Positions 16,469 through 24,319 of a DNA stretch of 64,000 bases are shown here, piece by piece; the stretch's first letter is position 1; each line of letters begins with the position of its first letter. This stretch comes from Amycolatopsis cihanbeyliensis (GTDB lineage: Bacteria; Actinomycetota; Actinomycetes; Mycobacteriales; Pseudonocardiaceae), in contig NZ_VFML01000001.1 of NCBI RefSeq assembly GCF_006715045.1, forward strand, positions 2,324,501-2,388,500. The letters are read 5' to 3'. The notes under the pieces were generated by a model. That model was not told where the DNA came from. It ran no database searches and was given only the letters and a program-made list of their open reading frames with translations. Both the position numbers and the translations under genes were made by a program.

Positions 16469-17319
16469 GTGGGCTCACCCTTTCCCCGGTACTCCTGCCA
16501 CGCCCAGGTCAGCGCCCGCCTGGCCAGCACGGTGAGCGCGTGCCTGCGGTAGGACGCGCTGCCGCGGACGTCGTCGATGGGATCGGCCGCGGTGGCGACC
16601 AGTTCGCCGAAGTGCCGGCACACCTCGTCCCGCGGCGGACCGTGCACGGGTACCTCGGCGAGGAAGTCCTCGGCGGCACGCGCCCGGCGCGGGGTCGGCC
16701 CCGCCGAGCCGACAGCGGCACGGACCGTGCCGCCAGGATCCAGCGCGAGGGCGAAGGAGCACACCGCGATCACCATGGCGTTGCGGGTGCCGATCTTGGC
16801 GAACTGCTGCGGCCCCTCGGCGACCGGAACGTGCACCGCACTGATCAGCTCGTCCGGTTCCAGCGCGTTGCGCTTCACCCCGAGGTAGAACTCTCCGGCG
16901 GGAATGCGCCGGGTCCCGCGTACCGAGGCCGCCTCGACCTCGGCGCCGGTGACCAGCAGCACGGGGTGGGTGTCCCCGGCGGGGGAGGCGGCACCGAGGT
17001 TTCCCGCGACCGTGCCCCGGTTGCGGATCTGCGGGGAACCGACGGTTCGGGAGGCCATGGCGAGCGCGGGCAACGACCCGCCGAGCTCGGTGATCACCCG
17101 GCTGTAGGGGACGGTGGCGCCGAGCCGGACGGCACCCTCCGTGCGATCCCACCGGGTGAGTTCGGCGACGCCGGTGAGGTCCAGCAGCACCTCGGGCCTG
17201 CGGTGGTCGAAGTTCAGCTCGACCATCACGTCGGTACCACCCGCGATCGGCACCGCATCCGGCCGGTCGGCCTTCATCGCCAGCGCGTCGGACAGCGTGG
17301 CGGGGCGGAGGAAGTCCAC
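16459..17319 (-). CDS. xdhB: Xanthine dehydrogenase, FAD-binding subunit
   Basis: 286 aa. The FAD-binding motifs are PIAGGTDVMVEL near residue 24 and RNRGTVAGNLGAASPAGD near residue 100, followed by the CO-dehydrogenase flavoprotein C-terminal domain. It is first gene of xdhB-xdhC-deaminase-xdhA-guaD, and it reads divergently from the PucR-type regulator 290 bp away. The subunit transfers electrons to NAD+. Confidence 0.9.
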   Translation of the reverse strand: MDFLRPATLSDALAMKADRPDAVPIAGGTDVMVELNFDHRRPEVLLDLTGVAELTRWDRTEGAVRLGATVPYSRVITELGGSLPALAMASRTVGSPQIRNRGTVAGNLGAASPAGDTHPVLLVTGAEVEAASVRGTRRIPAGEFYLGVKRNALEPDELISAVHVPVAEGPQQFAKIGTRNAMVIAVCSFALALDPGGTVRAAVGSAGPTPRRARAAEDFLAEVPVHGPPRDEVCRHFGELVATAADPIDDVRGSASYRRHALTVLARRALTWAWQEYRGKGEPTCA

Positions 17320-17609
17320 GTGCTCGCCTCCTTGAGGCAGGGTTCACACAGTGCTTGTCTGCAAACGCGCGACACGATCGGCTCGGCGGGACTCAGGCTC
17401 TGCTCGCCATCATCACCTCCACAGGTCATGCGCCCCGCCTCCCCGCTCGTGGGTTCCGCCGCGCGCGTTCCCCACCTCACCACCGCAGGTCCCGGCGCTT
17501 CTCGGACGCTCTGTCAAGTACACACACCGCCCCGGTTACCCGGCAACGGCGGCGACATACGAAACCTGCCCAGCGAACACCGCGGGTTTTGTGCTTTCCT
17601 ACAAATGCC
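17320..17609. promoter_or_regulatory. Divergent control region between xdhB and the PucR-type gene
   Basis: 290 bp without a convincing gene. It must hold both promoters. Near the regulator start there is TTTGT-N8-ACAAA (around 17589-17606), a possible autoregulatory dyad, and an ATACGAAA half-site at about 17560 resembling the right half of the 5086 operator. No consensus -10/-35 pair stands out. Confidence 0.4.
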
Positions 17610-19100
17610 ATGACGCCTGTGCGAACACTGCTCGAGATCCCCGAGCTCCGGCTGCGGCTGCGTACCGGGGCCGGGCTGCTGGACCGCGAGGTCAGCCGGA
17701 TCTACGGCACCGAACTGCCGGACCCGAGCCGCTACCTCTCCGCGGGCGAACTGGTGCTGACCGGGTTGTTGTGGTGGCGCGGCCCAGGGGACGCCGAGCC
17801 GTTCGTGGCCGCGCTGAGCGCCGCGGGCTCGGCGGCGCTGGCGGCGTCCGGGGCCGATTCCGGCGGGATCCCGGACGAGCTGGTCACCGCCTGCGCGCGA
17901 CACCGGATCCCGTTGCTGGAGGTGCCCTTCGACCTGTCCTTCGCGGTGGTGACCGAGCGGGTGGTGCTGGCGCTGGCCGCCGAGCGGGACGAGGTGTCCG
18001 GCGCCCGCAAGCGTTTGCGCTCGGCGGCGGCGGAGCACGACTCGCTGCCCGCGCTGCTGCGGCACGGGGCGGGCGAGCTGGGCGTGCCCTGCTGGGTGGT
18101 CTCCGGCACCGGCAGGGTGGTCGCGGGCAGTGGCCCCGAGCTCGACCAGCCGGTGCCGCTGGCGCGGCGGTTCCTCGCCGGCGACGGCAGGGTCGCCGTG
18201 CCCGGCTCGTACACCCTGCTTCCGGCCGGCGGCCGGGCGCTGGTGCCGTGGCTGCTGGTGGTCGGTGACCCGCATGCCGGGTCCTCGGCGCTGGCCGAGG
18301 AGCTGGCCGGCCTGGTGGAGCTGGATCGCGCGCGGACCGAGCAGGTACGGAGGGTCGCCGACCGGGTGGCGGCCCCGCTGCTGCGTGGGCTCGGCGGGGC
18401 GACACTGACCGAGAACGAGCTGAGCAACGGGCTGTCCACGGCCGGGCTGCCCACGGACGCGCCGCTGCGGGTGCTGCTGGCCAGGACCGCGGGTACCCGG
18501 CTGAGCGTGGAGCTGCTGACCGAGTTGCTCGCCGCCTACCCCGGCAGGTGCCTGGTCGGTGAGATCGGGTCGGATGCCTGCGCGCTGGTCGAGTCGCGGG
18601 GCTGGCCCGAGGGGTGGGCCGCCGACATGGCGGCGGCCCTGTCCACAGTGGAGTCCGCGTTGCCCGCCGGCCGGGTGCTGATCGGGGCGGGCGGGCCCGG
18701 TACGGCCGCGGGGCTGCGCGGCGCCACCCAGGAGGCCCGGCACGCACTCGGGATGGCCGAGCGCGGGCCGGGCCGGATCGCGGTGGTGTCCGGGGAGCAG
18801 GTCGGCGCGCACCGGCTGCTGCTGGCGGGCGCGCCGGACGAGCTGCGGTCCTCCCTGCGCGCACGGATCCTCGGGCCACTACTGGACTACGACCGGGCGC
18901 ATCACGGTGATCTCGTGCACACCGTGCGGGTGTTCCTGGAGTGCTCCGGCTCGCCCGCGGCGGCGGCGAAGGCCTTGCACGTCCACGTGAACACCCTGCG
19001 CTACCGCATCGCCAGGGCAGGTGAACTCCTCGGCCTCGACCTCACCGACTTCCCCACCCAGGTCGACGTCTACCTGGCTCTCCGCTCCGCGGGCTCCTGA
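17610..19100 (+). CDS. PucR-family purine catabolism regulator
   Basis: 496 aa from the ATG at 17610; a longer open frame upstream is not homologous. The N-terminal PucR-like domain starts VRTLLEIPELRLRL and ends before about residue 125. A GGDEF-like middle region follows. The C-terminal CdaR-type HTH includes AAAKALHVHVNTLRYRIARAGELLGLDL. It is divergent from the xdh operon, so control of xanthine dehydrogenase is likely. Whether it activates or represses, and its effector, cannot be read from sequence. Its stop is 3 nt before the convergent aceB stop. Confidence 0.85.
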   Translation: MTPVRTLLEIPELRLRLRTGAGLLDREVSRIYGTELPDPSRYLSAGELVLTGLLWWRGPGDAEPFVAALSAAGSAALAASGADSGGIPDELVTACARHRIPLLEVPFDLSFAVVTERVVLALAAERDEVSGARKRLRSAAAEHDSLPALLRHGAGELGVPCWVVSGTGRVVAGSGPELDQPVPLARRFLAGDGRVAVPGSYTLLPAGGRALVPWLLVVGDPHAGSSALAEELAGLVELDRARTEQVRRVADRVAAPLLRGLGGATLTENELSNGLSTAGLPTDAPLRVLLARTAGTRLSVELLTELLAAYPGRCLVGEIGSDACALVESRGWPEGWAADMAAALSTVESALPAGRVLIGAGGPGTAAGLRGATQEARHALGMAERGPGRIAVVSGEQVGAHRLLLAGAPDELRSSLRARILGPLLDYDRAHHGDLVHTVRVFLECSGSPAAAAKALHVHVNTLRYRIARAGELLGLDLTDFPTQVDVYLALRSAGS

Positions 19101-19103
19101 CCG

Positions 19104-20684
19104 CTACCGGATGCGTTCGTAGGCGGGGAGGGTGAGGAAGTCGGCGAAGTCCTCGGCGAGGGCGACCTGCTCGAACAACTCGACGGCGGGTTCGAGGAGC
19201 TCGGCCGGAATCTGCCCTGCCAGGTCCTTGTGCGCCTCGTCCAGCACGGAACGCACGAGTTCCGCGGTGACCTGCTGGCCGCCGTCCAGCGTGATGCCGT
19301 TGCGCACCCACTGCCACACCTGCGAGCGCGAGATCTCCGCGGTGGCGGCGTCCTCCATCAGGTTGTGGATGGCCGCGGCGCCGTTCCCGCCGAGCCAGGA
19401 GGCGAGGTAACGCACGCCGACATCCACCGCGCCGCGCAGCCCGGCCATGGTGGCACTGCCCTCGGTGGCCGCGACGTCGAGCAACTCGTCCTCGGTCACC
19501 CGGACCTCGTCCCTGGTGCGGTCGAGCTGGTTCGGCTTGTCGCCGAGCACCTTGTCGAACTCCTCGCGGCACAGGTCGACCATGCCGGGGTGGGCAACCC
19601 AGGAGCCGTCGAAGCCGTCGCCGGCCTCCCGCGCCTTGTCGTCGCGCACCTTGGTCGTGGCCTTTTCGGTGACCTCGGGATCCTTGCGGTTCGGGATGAA
19701 CGCGGCCATCCCGCCGATCGCGAACGCGCCGCGCTTGTGACAGGTACGTACCAGCAGCTCGGTGTAGGCCCGCATGAACGGCGCGGTCATGGTGACGCTG
19801 TTGCGGTCCGGCAGCACGAACGCACGCCCCGCGTCCCGGAAGTACTTGATCACGCTGAACAGGTAGTCCCACCGGCCGGCGTTCAGCCCGGAGGCGTGCT
19901 CGCGCAGCTCGTAGAGGATCTCCTCCATCTCGAAGGCCGCCGGGATGGTCTCGATCAGCACGGTGGCGCGGATCGTGCCGTGCTCGATACCCAGTTCCGC
20001 CTCCGCGAAGCTGAACACCTCGTTCCACAGCCGCGCCTCGAGGTGACTCTCCATCTTCGGCAGGTAGAAGTACGGACCCGAGTCGTTGCTCAGCAGCGCC
20101 CGCACGTTGTGGAAGAAGTACAGCCCGAAGTCCACCAGCGCGCCGACGGCCTTCCGGTCGCCGATCTTCAGGTTGCGCTCGTCCAGGTGCCAGCCACGCG
20201 GCCGCATCACGATGGTCGGGCGCTGGACGTCGTCGCGCAGCGCGTAGTGCTTGCCCTCCGGAGTGGTCAGCTCCACCGTGCCGCGCACCGCGTCATGCAG
20301 GTTGACCTGGCCGGAGACCACGTTGTCCCAGTGCGGGGTGTTGGCGTCCTCGAGGTCGGCGAGCCACACCTTCGCGCCGGAGTTCAGCGCGTTCACGGTC
20401 ATCTTGCGGTCGGTGGGACCGGTGATCTCCACCCGGCGGTCACGCAGCGCGGCCGGCGCCTCGGCCACCCGCCACTCCGACTCGCGCACCTCGCGGGTCT
20501 CCGGCAGGAAGTCCAGCCTGCCGGTGCGCGCCGCCTCCTCCCGGCGCCCGGTCCGTGCCCGCAGTAACTCGTCCCGCCGGCCGGCGAACCGGTCGTGCAG
20601 GTCACCGAGGAACCGCAGGGCCTCCGGCGTGAGGATCTCTTCGCCGCGCTCGACCGAGCCGCCGAGCACCTGGACCTCAGACAT
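19104..20684 (-). CDS. aceB: Malate synthase A
   Basis: Condenses glyoxylate with acetyl-CoA to malate. 526 aa, the size of form A. Motifs: LADLEDANTPHWDN near residue 105, RPRGWHL, the catalytic region IRATVLIETIPAAFEMEEILYEL (split: IRATVLIETIPAAF then EMEEILYEL), GRWDYLFSVIKYF, and WQWVRNGITLDGG. No isocitrate lyase is adjacent, so here it probably uses glyoxylate from allantoin. It reads divergently from the IclR-type gene, sharing a 136-bp control region with the operator at 20746-20760. Confidence 0.95.
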   Translation of the reverse strand: MSEVQVLGGSVERGEEILTPEALRFLGDLHDRFAGRRDELLRARTGRREEAARTGRLDFLPETREVRESEWRVAEAPAALRDRRVEITGPTDRKMTVNALNSGAKVWLADLEDANTPHWDNVVSGQVNLHDAVRGTVELTTPEGKHYALRDDVQRPTIVMRPRGWHLDERNLKIGDRKAVGALVDFGLYFFHNVRALLSNDSGPYFYLPKMESHLEARLWNEVFSFAEAELGIEHGTIRATVLIETIPAAFEMEEILYELREHASGLNAGRWDYLFSVIKYFRDAGRAFVLPDRNSVTMTAPFMRAYTELLVRTCHKRGAFAIGGMAAFIPNRKDPEVTEKATTKVRDDKAREAGDGFDGSWVAHPGMVDLCREEFDKVLGDKPNQLDRTRDEVRVTEDELLDVAATEGSATMAGLRGAVDVGVRYLASWLGGNGAAAIHNLMEDAATAEISRSQVWQWVRNGITLDGGQQVTAELVRSVLDEAHKDLAGQIPAELLEPAVELFEQVALAEDFADFLTLPAYERIR

Positions 20685-20745
20685 GCCAACACCTCACTGT
20701 GGCTTTCAGGAAGACGTCTGTACGTTTTACATATCGGACTATAGT

Positions 20746-20760
20746 TTCTGCATAGCGGAA
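20746..20760. promoter_or_regulatory. Candidate IclR-type operator between aceB and iclR
   Basis: TTCTGCATAGCGGAA, an imperfect dyad (one arm mismatch) in the aceB/iclR divergent region. Read on the aceB strand, TTCCGCTATGCAGAA is followed within a few bases by CTATAGT, a possible -10 element. It matches 12 of 15 bases of the uraD site. Confidence 0.6.
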
Positions 20761-20820
20761 GCTCAACGCGCGGGGTGGGTGGTGTCCCTCATGGGCCGCT
20801 CCGGACGAGAGGATGTGCAC

Positions 20821-21603
20821 GTGGCGAACGTGAAAGGCAGTCGTGACAGTAGTAGCGGGGTGCAGTCGCTGCAGCGCGCGTTCGAGCTACTCGAGCACCT
20901 CGCCGACACCGGCGGCGAGGCCAGCCTCTCCGAGCTCGCAGCCTCCTCCGGGCTGCCGATGCCGACCATCCACCGGCTCATCCGCACCCTGGTCGCGCTC
21001 GGGTACGTGCGGCAGAACCTGAACCGCCGGTACGCGCTGGGCGCCAGGCTGATCCGGCTCGGGGAGAACGCCAGCCTGCAGTTCGGCACCTGGGCCCGCC
21101 CGCTGCTGAGCGAGCTGGTCGACGCCGTGGGCGAGACGGCGAACCTGGCCGTACTGGAGCGGGACGAGGTGGTCTACGTCGCGCAGGTCCCCTCCCGGCA
21201 CTCCATGCGGATGTTCACCGAGGTCGGCCGCAGGCTGCTGCCGCACGGGACCGGGGTCGGCAAGGCGATGCTCGCCCAGCTACCCCCCGAGGAGGCGCGT
21301 GCGCTGCTCGGCCGCACCGGCATGCCCGCCTACACCGAGCACACGCACACCGAGGTGAACCCCTTCCTCACCCACCTGGCGGACATCGCCGAGCAGGGCT
21401 ACGCGCTGGACGAGAGCGAGCAGGAGCTCGGGGTGCGGTGCATCGCGGTGTCCGTGGACGGTGCGCCGACCCCGGCGGCGGTCTCGGTTTCGGGCCCGGA
21501 AGGCAGGCTGACCAAGGAGGCGGTGTCCCGGATCGCACCCGTGGTGCAGCGCATCGCGACCGCCCTCTCCGAGCAACTCGCCACCCACGACCTCACGGCG
21601 TGA
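20821..21603 (+). CDS. IclR-family transcriptional regulator (AllR-like)
   Basis: 260 aa from the GTG at 20821, which has GAGAGGA eight bases upstream; ATG 20791 is an in-frame alternative with a weaker site. The N-terminal winged HTH is SLSELAASSGLPMPTIHRLIRTLV; the C-terminal IclR effector domain has GVGKAMLAQLPPEE and ELGVRCIAVSV. The gene is divergent from aceB. AllR of enterobacteria and Streptomyces is an IclR-type repressor of glyoxylate/allantoin genes that senses glyoxylate or allantoin-related ligands; the same role is inferred here from the shared dyads. Confidence 0.85.
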   Translation: MANVKGSRDSSSGVQSLQRAFELLEHLADTGGEASLSELAASSGLPMPTIHRLIRTLVALGYVRQNLNRRYALGARLIRLGENASLQFGTWARPLLSELVDAVGETANLAVLERDEVVYVAQVPSRHSMRMFTEVGRRLLPHGTGVGKAMLAQLPPEEARALLGRTGMPAYTEHTHTEVNPFLTHLADIAEQGYALDESEQELGVRCIAVSVDGAPTPAAVSVSGPEGRLTKEAVSRIAPVVQRIATALSEQLATHDLTA

Positions 21604-21619
21604 CGTCCGAGACCCTGGC

Positions 21620-22960
21620 CTAGGTACCGAGCAGGGCGTCCACGAAGGCGGCGGGCTCGAACGGAGCCAGGTCGTCCGGTCCCTCCCCCAGGCCGACCAG
21701 CTTCACCGGCACGCCGAGCTCGCGTTGCACCTGGAACACGATGCCACCCTTGGCGGTGCCGTCCAGCTTGGTCAGCACGATGCCGGTCACGTCCACCACC
21801 TCGGCGAACACCCTGGCCTGTGCCAGGCCGTTCTGCCCGGTGGTGGCATCCAGCACCAGCAGCACCTCGTCCACCGCGGCCTGCTTCTCCACCACCCGCT
21901 TGACCTTGCCCAACTCGTCCATCAGGCCGGTCTTGGTGTGCAGCCTGCCCGCGGTGTCCACCAGTACGGCGTCCACGCCGGCGTCCATCCCACGCTTCAC
22001 GGCGTCGAAGGCCACCGAGGCCGGGTCGGCGCCCTCCTTGCCGCGCACCACCTCGGCCCCGACCCGCTCGGACCAGGTCTGCAACTGGTCGGCGGCGGCC
22101 GCGCGGAAGGTGTCCGCCGCGCCCAGCAGGACCTGCCTGCCCTGCGCGACGAGCACCCGGGCCAGCTTGCCGGTGGTGGTGGTCTTGCCGGTGCCGTTCA
22201 CCCCGGCGACCAGCACGACCGCGGGTTGCCTGCCACCGTCCATCTCGTGCGGCAACGCCCGTACCGAACGGTCCTCGTCCGGGCCGAGCGCCTCGATCAG
22301 CACCTGCCGCAGCGCCGCGCGCGCGTCCTCGGGTGTGCGCACCCCGCGGGTGGACATCTCGGCGCGCAGCCGCTCGACGATCTCGGTGGTGGTGCTCGCC
22401 CCGAGGTCGGCCACCAGCAAGGTGTCCTCGATCTCCTGCCAGGAGTCCTCGTCCAGGTCACCGGCGCCCAGCAGGCCGAGCAGGCCCTGCCCCAGGGAGG
22501 AACGCGACTTCGACAGCCGGCCACGCAGCCGCTCCAGCCGCCCCGTGGTGGGCGCGATCTCCTCGGCCTGCTCCGGCTCGGGCTCCGGTGCGGGCTCGGG
22601 CTCGGGCGCCTTGTCCGGCGCCTGCTCGTCCGCGGGCAGGGTCACGTCCACGATGCCCCGGCGCGGCGCGTCCCGTGGCACCGAGGCGTCGTCCCCGACC
22701 CCGGGCTGCCCGTCCACCTCGGTGCGCTCGCCCGCGGGATGCGGCGGCTGCTCGGTCTCCTGCTCCCGTTCCCCACCCGGGGCCAGCGCGATCCCGCCGC
22801 CTGCCTGGTAGCCGCCGCCCGAGGGTTGCTGCCCCTCGAGGCGATCGGACTCGCGCAGGCTGATCTTGCGCCTGCGCGCGATGGTCAGCCCGGCGACGAG
22901 CGCGACCACCAGCACGACGACGGCTACGACGATGATCCAGAACCAGAGGTTGCTCGACAC
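21620..22960 (-). CDS. ftsY: Signal recognition particle receptor FtsY
   Basis: Membrane-targeting GTPase that docks SRP-ribosome complexes. 446 aa from the GTG at 22960 (GGGAGG eight bases upstream; GTG 22984 is an alternative). An N-terminal hydrophobic helix (about 4-27) ends in ARRRK. An acidic, Pro-rich A region follows, about 60-150, with PEPEPAPEPEPEQ. The NG domain has G1 GVNGTGKTTTTGKLA, LLGAADTFRAAA, DTAGRLHTK and TKLDGTAKGG. Core gene; in mycobacteria it directly follows smc, here it is 5.4 kb away. Confidence 0.96.
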   Translation of the reverse strand: MSSNLWFWIIVVAVVVLVVALVAGLTIARRRKISLRESDRLEGQQPSGGGYQAGGGIALAPGGEREQETEQPPHPAGERTEVDGQPGVGDDASVPRDAPRRGIVDVTLPADEQAPDKAPEPEPAPEPEPEQAEEIAPTTGRLERLRGRLSKSRSSLGQGLLGLLGAGDLDEDSWQEIEDTLLVADLGASTTTEIVERLRAEMSTRGVRTPEDARAALRQVLIEALGPDEDRSVRALPHEMDGGRQPAVVLVAGVNGTGKTTTTGKLARVLVAQGRQVLLGAADTFRAAAADQLQTWSERVGAEVVRGKEGADPASVAFDAVKRGMDAGVDAVLVDTAGRLHTKTGLMDELGKVKRVVEKQAAVDEVLLVLDATTGQNGLAQARVFAEVVDVTGIVLTKLDGTAKGGIVFQVQRELGVPVKLVGLGEGPDDLAPFEPAAFVDALLGT

Positions 22961-23079
22961 CTCGCCATCCTCCCATCCGGCCACGCCCGGCCACCTCGCA
23001 CCACCGCACGGTGAACGTTCAACCGCTTAGAACTCATTTCGGCAAAGAAAAAACCTGATGACTTGCCGCACATCCGCCA

Positions 23080-23095
23080 CCTGGACTAGACCACT
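23080..23095 (+). promoter_or_regulatory. DasR-like operator (dre) before anmK
   Basis: CCTGGACTAGACCACT agrees at 14 of 16 positions with the published DasR consensus ACTGGTCTAGACCACT. It ends three bases before the anmK ATG, so bound repressor would cover the start of a leaderless or short-leader transcript. DasR is the GntR-family amino-sugar regulator of actinomycetes that responds to glucosamine-6-phosphate. The regulator gene itself is not in this window. Confidence 0.65.
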
Positions 23096-23098
23096 GCA

Positions 23099-24319
23099 AT
23101 GCGCGTTCTCGGACTGATCTCCGGCACCTCGATCGACGGCATCGACGTGGCGGCCGCCGACCTGCACGCCACCGGCGAGGAGCTGGTCCTGATCCCGCTC
23201 GGCCATCTGGAACTCGACTACCCCGAGTCGCTGCGCACCGGGCTGCTCGCGGCGCTCCCGCCGGGCGAGTGCAGCGCCGAGCAGCTCACCCGGCTGGACA
23301 CCGGTGTCGGCAAGGCCTTCGCCACCGCCGCGCTGGAGGGCATCGACCGGCTCACCGAAGGCCGGGCCGACCTGGTGACCTCGCTCGGGCAGACGGTGTT
23401 CCACTGGGTGGAGAACGGCACGGTCGAGGGCACGTTGCAGCTCGGCCAGCCGGCCTGGATCGCCGAGCGCACCGGGCTTCCGGTGGTCGCCGACCTGCGG
23501 GCACGGGATGTGGCGGCCGGTGGCCACGGCGCCCCGCTGGCCAGCACGCTGGACGCGCTGTGGCTGCGTTCCCTTGTGGACGCCGGCCGCAAGCCCGCGG
23601 CGGCGTTGAACATCGGCGGGATCGCCAACCTGACCGTGGTCACCCCGGAAGGTGATCCGCTGGCCTACGACACCGGGCCGGGGAACGCGCTGATCGACGC
23701 CGCCGCCGTGCAGGTCTCCGGCGGGGGCCTGCGCAGCGACCGGGACGGCGCGCTGGCCACCAGTGGCCGCGTGCGTGCGGACCTGCTCGAGCGACTGCTG
23801 GACGACCCCTACTACGCGGCGCCGCCGCCGAAGTCCACCGGGAAGGAACGCTTCCACGCCGGGTACTTCCGCACCGCCGCCGAGGGGCTGCCCCCGATCG
23901 CGGACGCCGACCTGCTGGCGACGCTGACCGAGCTCACCGCGGTCACCATCGCGCGGGAGTGCGCGCGGCACAGGGTGCACACCGTGCTGGCCTCCGGCGG
24001 AGGGGTGGCGAACCCGGCGCTGCTGCGCGCGCTCGCCGCGCACCTGCCCGCCGGCGCGCTGGCCACCAGCGAGGAGCTCGGCCTTCCCGCCTCGGCGAAG
24101 GAGGCCTATCTCACCGCGGTGCTCGGCTGGCTGACCTGGCACGGGCTCCCGGCGAACGTCCCCAGCGCGACCGGCGCGGCGGGCCCGCGCCTGCTGGGCG
24201 GTATCACTCCCGGATCGGGTCCGCTCTCGCTACCCCCGCCGCGGCGCGAGGCGATTACTCGATTGCGGGTAGCGGCGGCATCGCAACAACCGGTAGGAGA
24301 TATCAATGCGCGCACTTGA
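23099..24319 (+). CDS. anmK: Anhydro-N-acetylmuramic acid kinase
   Basis: Phosphorylates and opens 1,6-anhydro-MurNAc to MurNAc-6-phosphate in cell-wall recycling. 406 aa. Signatures are SGTSIDGIDVAA near the N-terminus, NIGGIANLTVV, YDTGPGNALID, PKSTGKERFH and ASGGGVANPALL. It is divergent from ftsY. Its last 14 bases overlap the downstream symporter gene, so the two are translationally coupled. The DasR-like site ties it to amino-sugar control. Confidence 0.93.
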   Translation: MRVLGLISGTSIDGIDVAAADLHATGEELVLIPLGHLELDYPESLRTGLLAALPPGECSAEQLTRLDTGVGKAFATAALEGIDRLTEGRADLVTSLGQTVFHWVENGTVEGTLQLGQPAWIAERTGLPVVADLRARDVAAGGHGAPLASTLDALWLRSLVDAGRKPAAALNIGGIANLTVVTPEGDPLAYDTGPGNALIDAAAVQVSGGGLRSDRDGALATSGRVRADLLERLLDDPYYAAPPPKSTGKERFHAGYFRTAAEGLPPIADADLLATLTELTAVTIARECARHRVHTVLASGGGVANPALLRALAAHLPAGALATSEELGLPASAKEAYLTAVLGWLTWHGLPANVPSATGAAGPRLLGGITPGSGPLSLPPPRREAITRLRVAAASQQPVGDINART

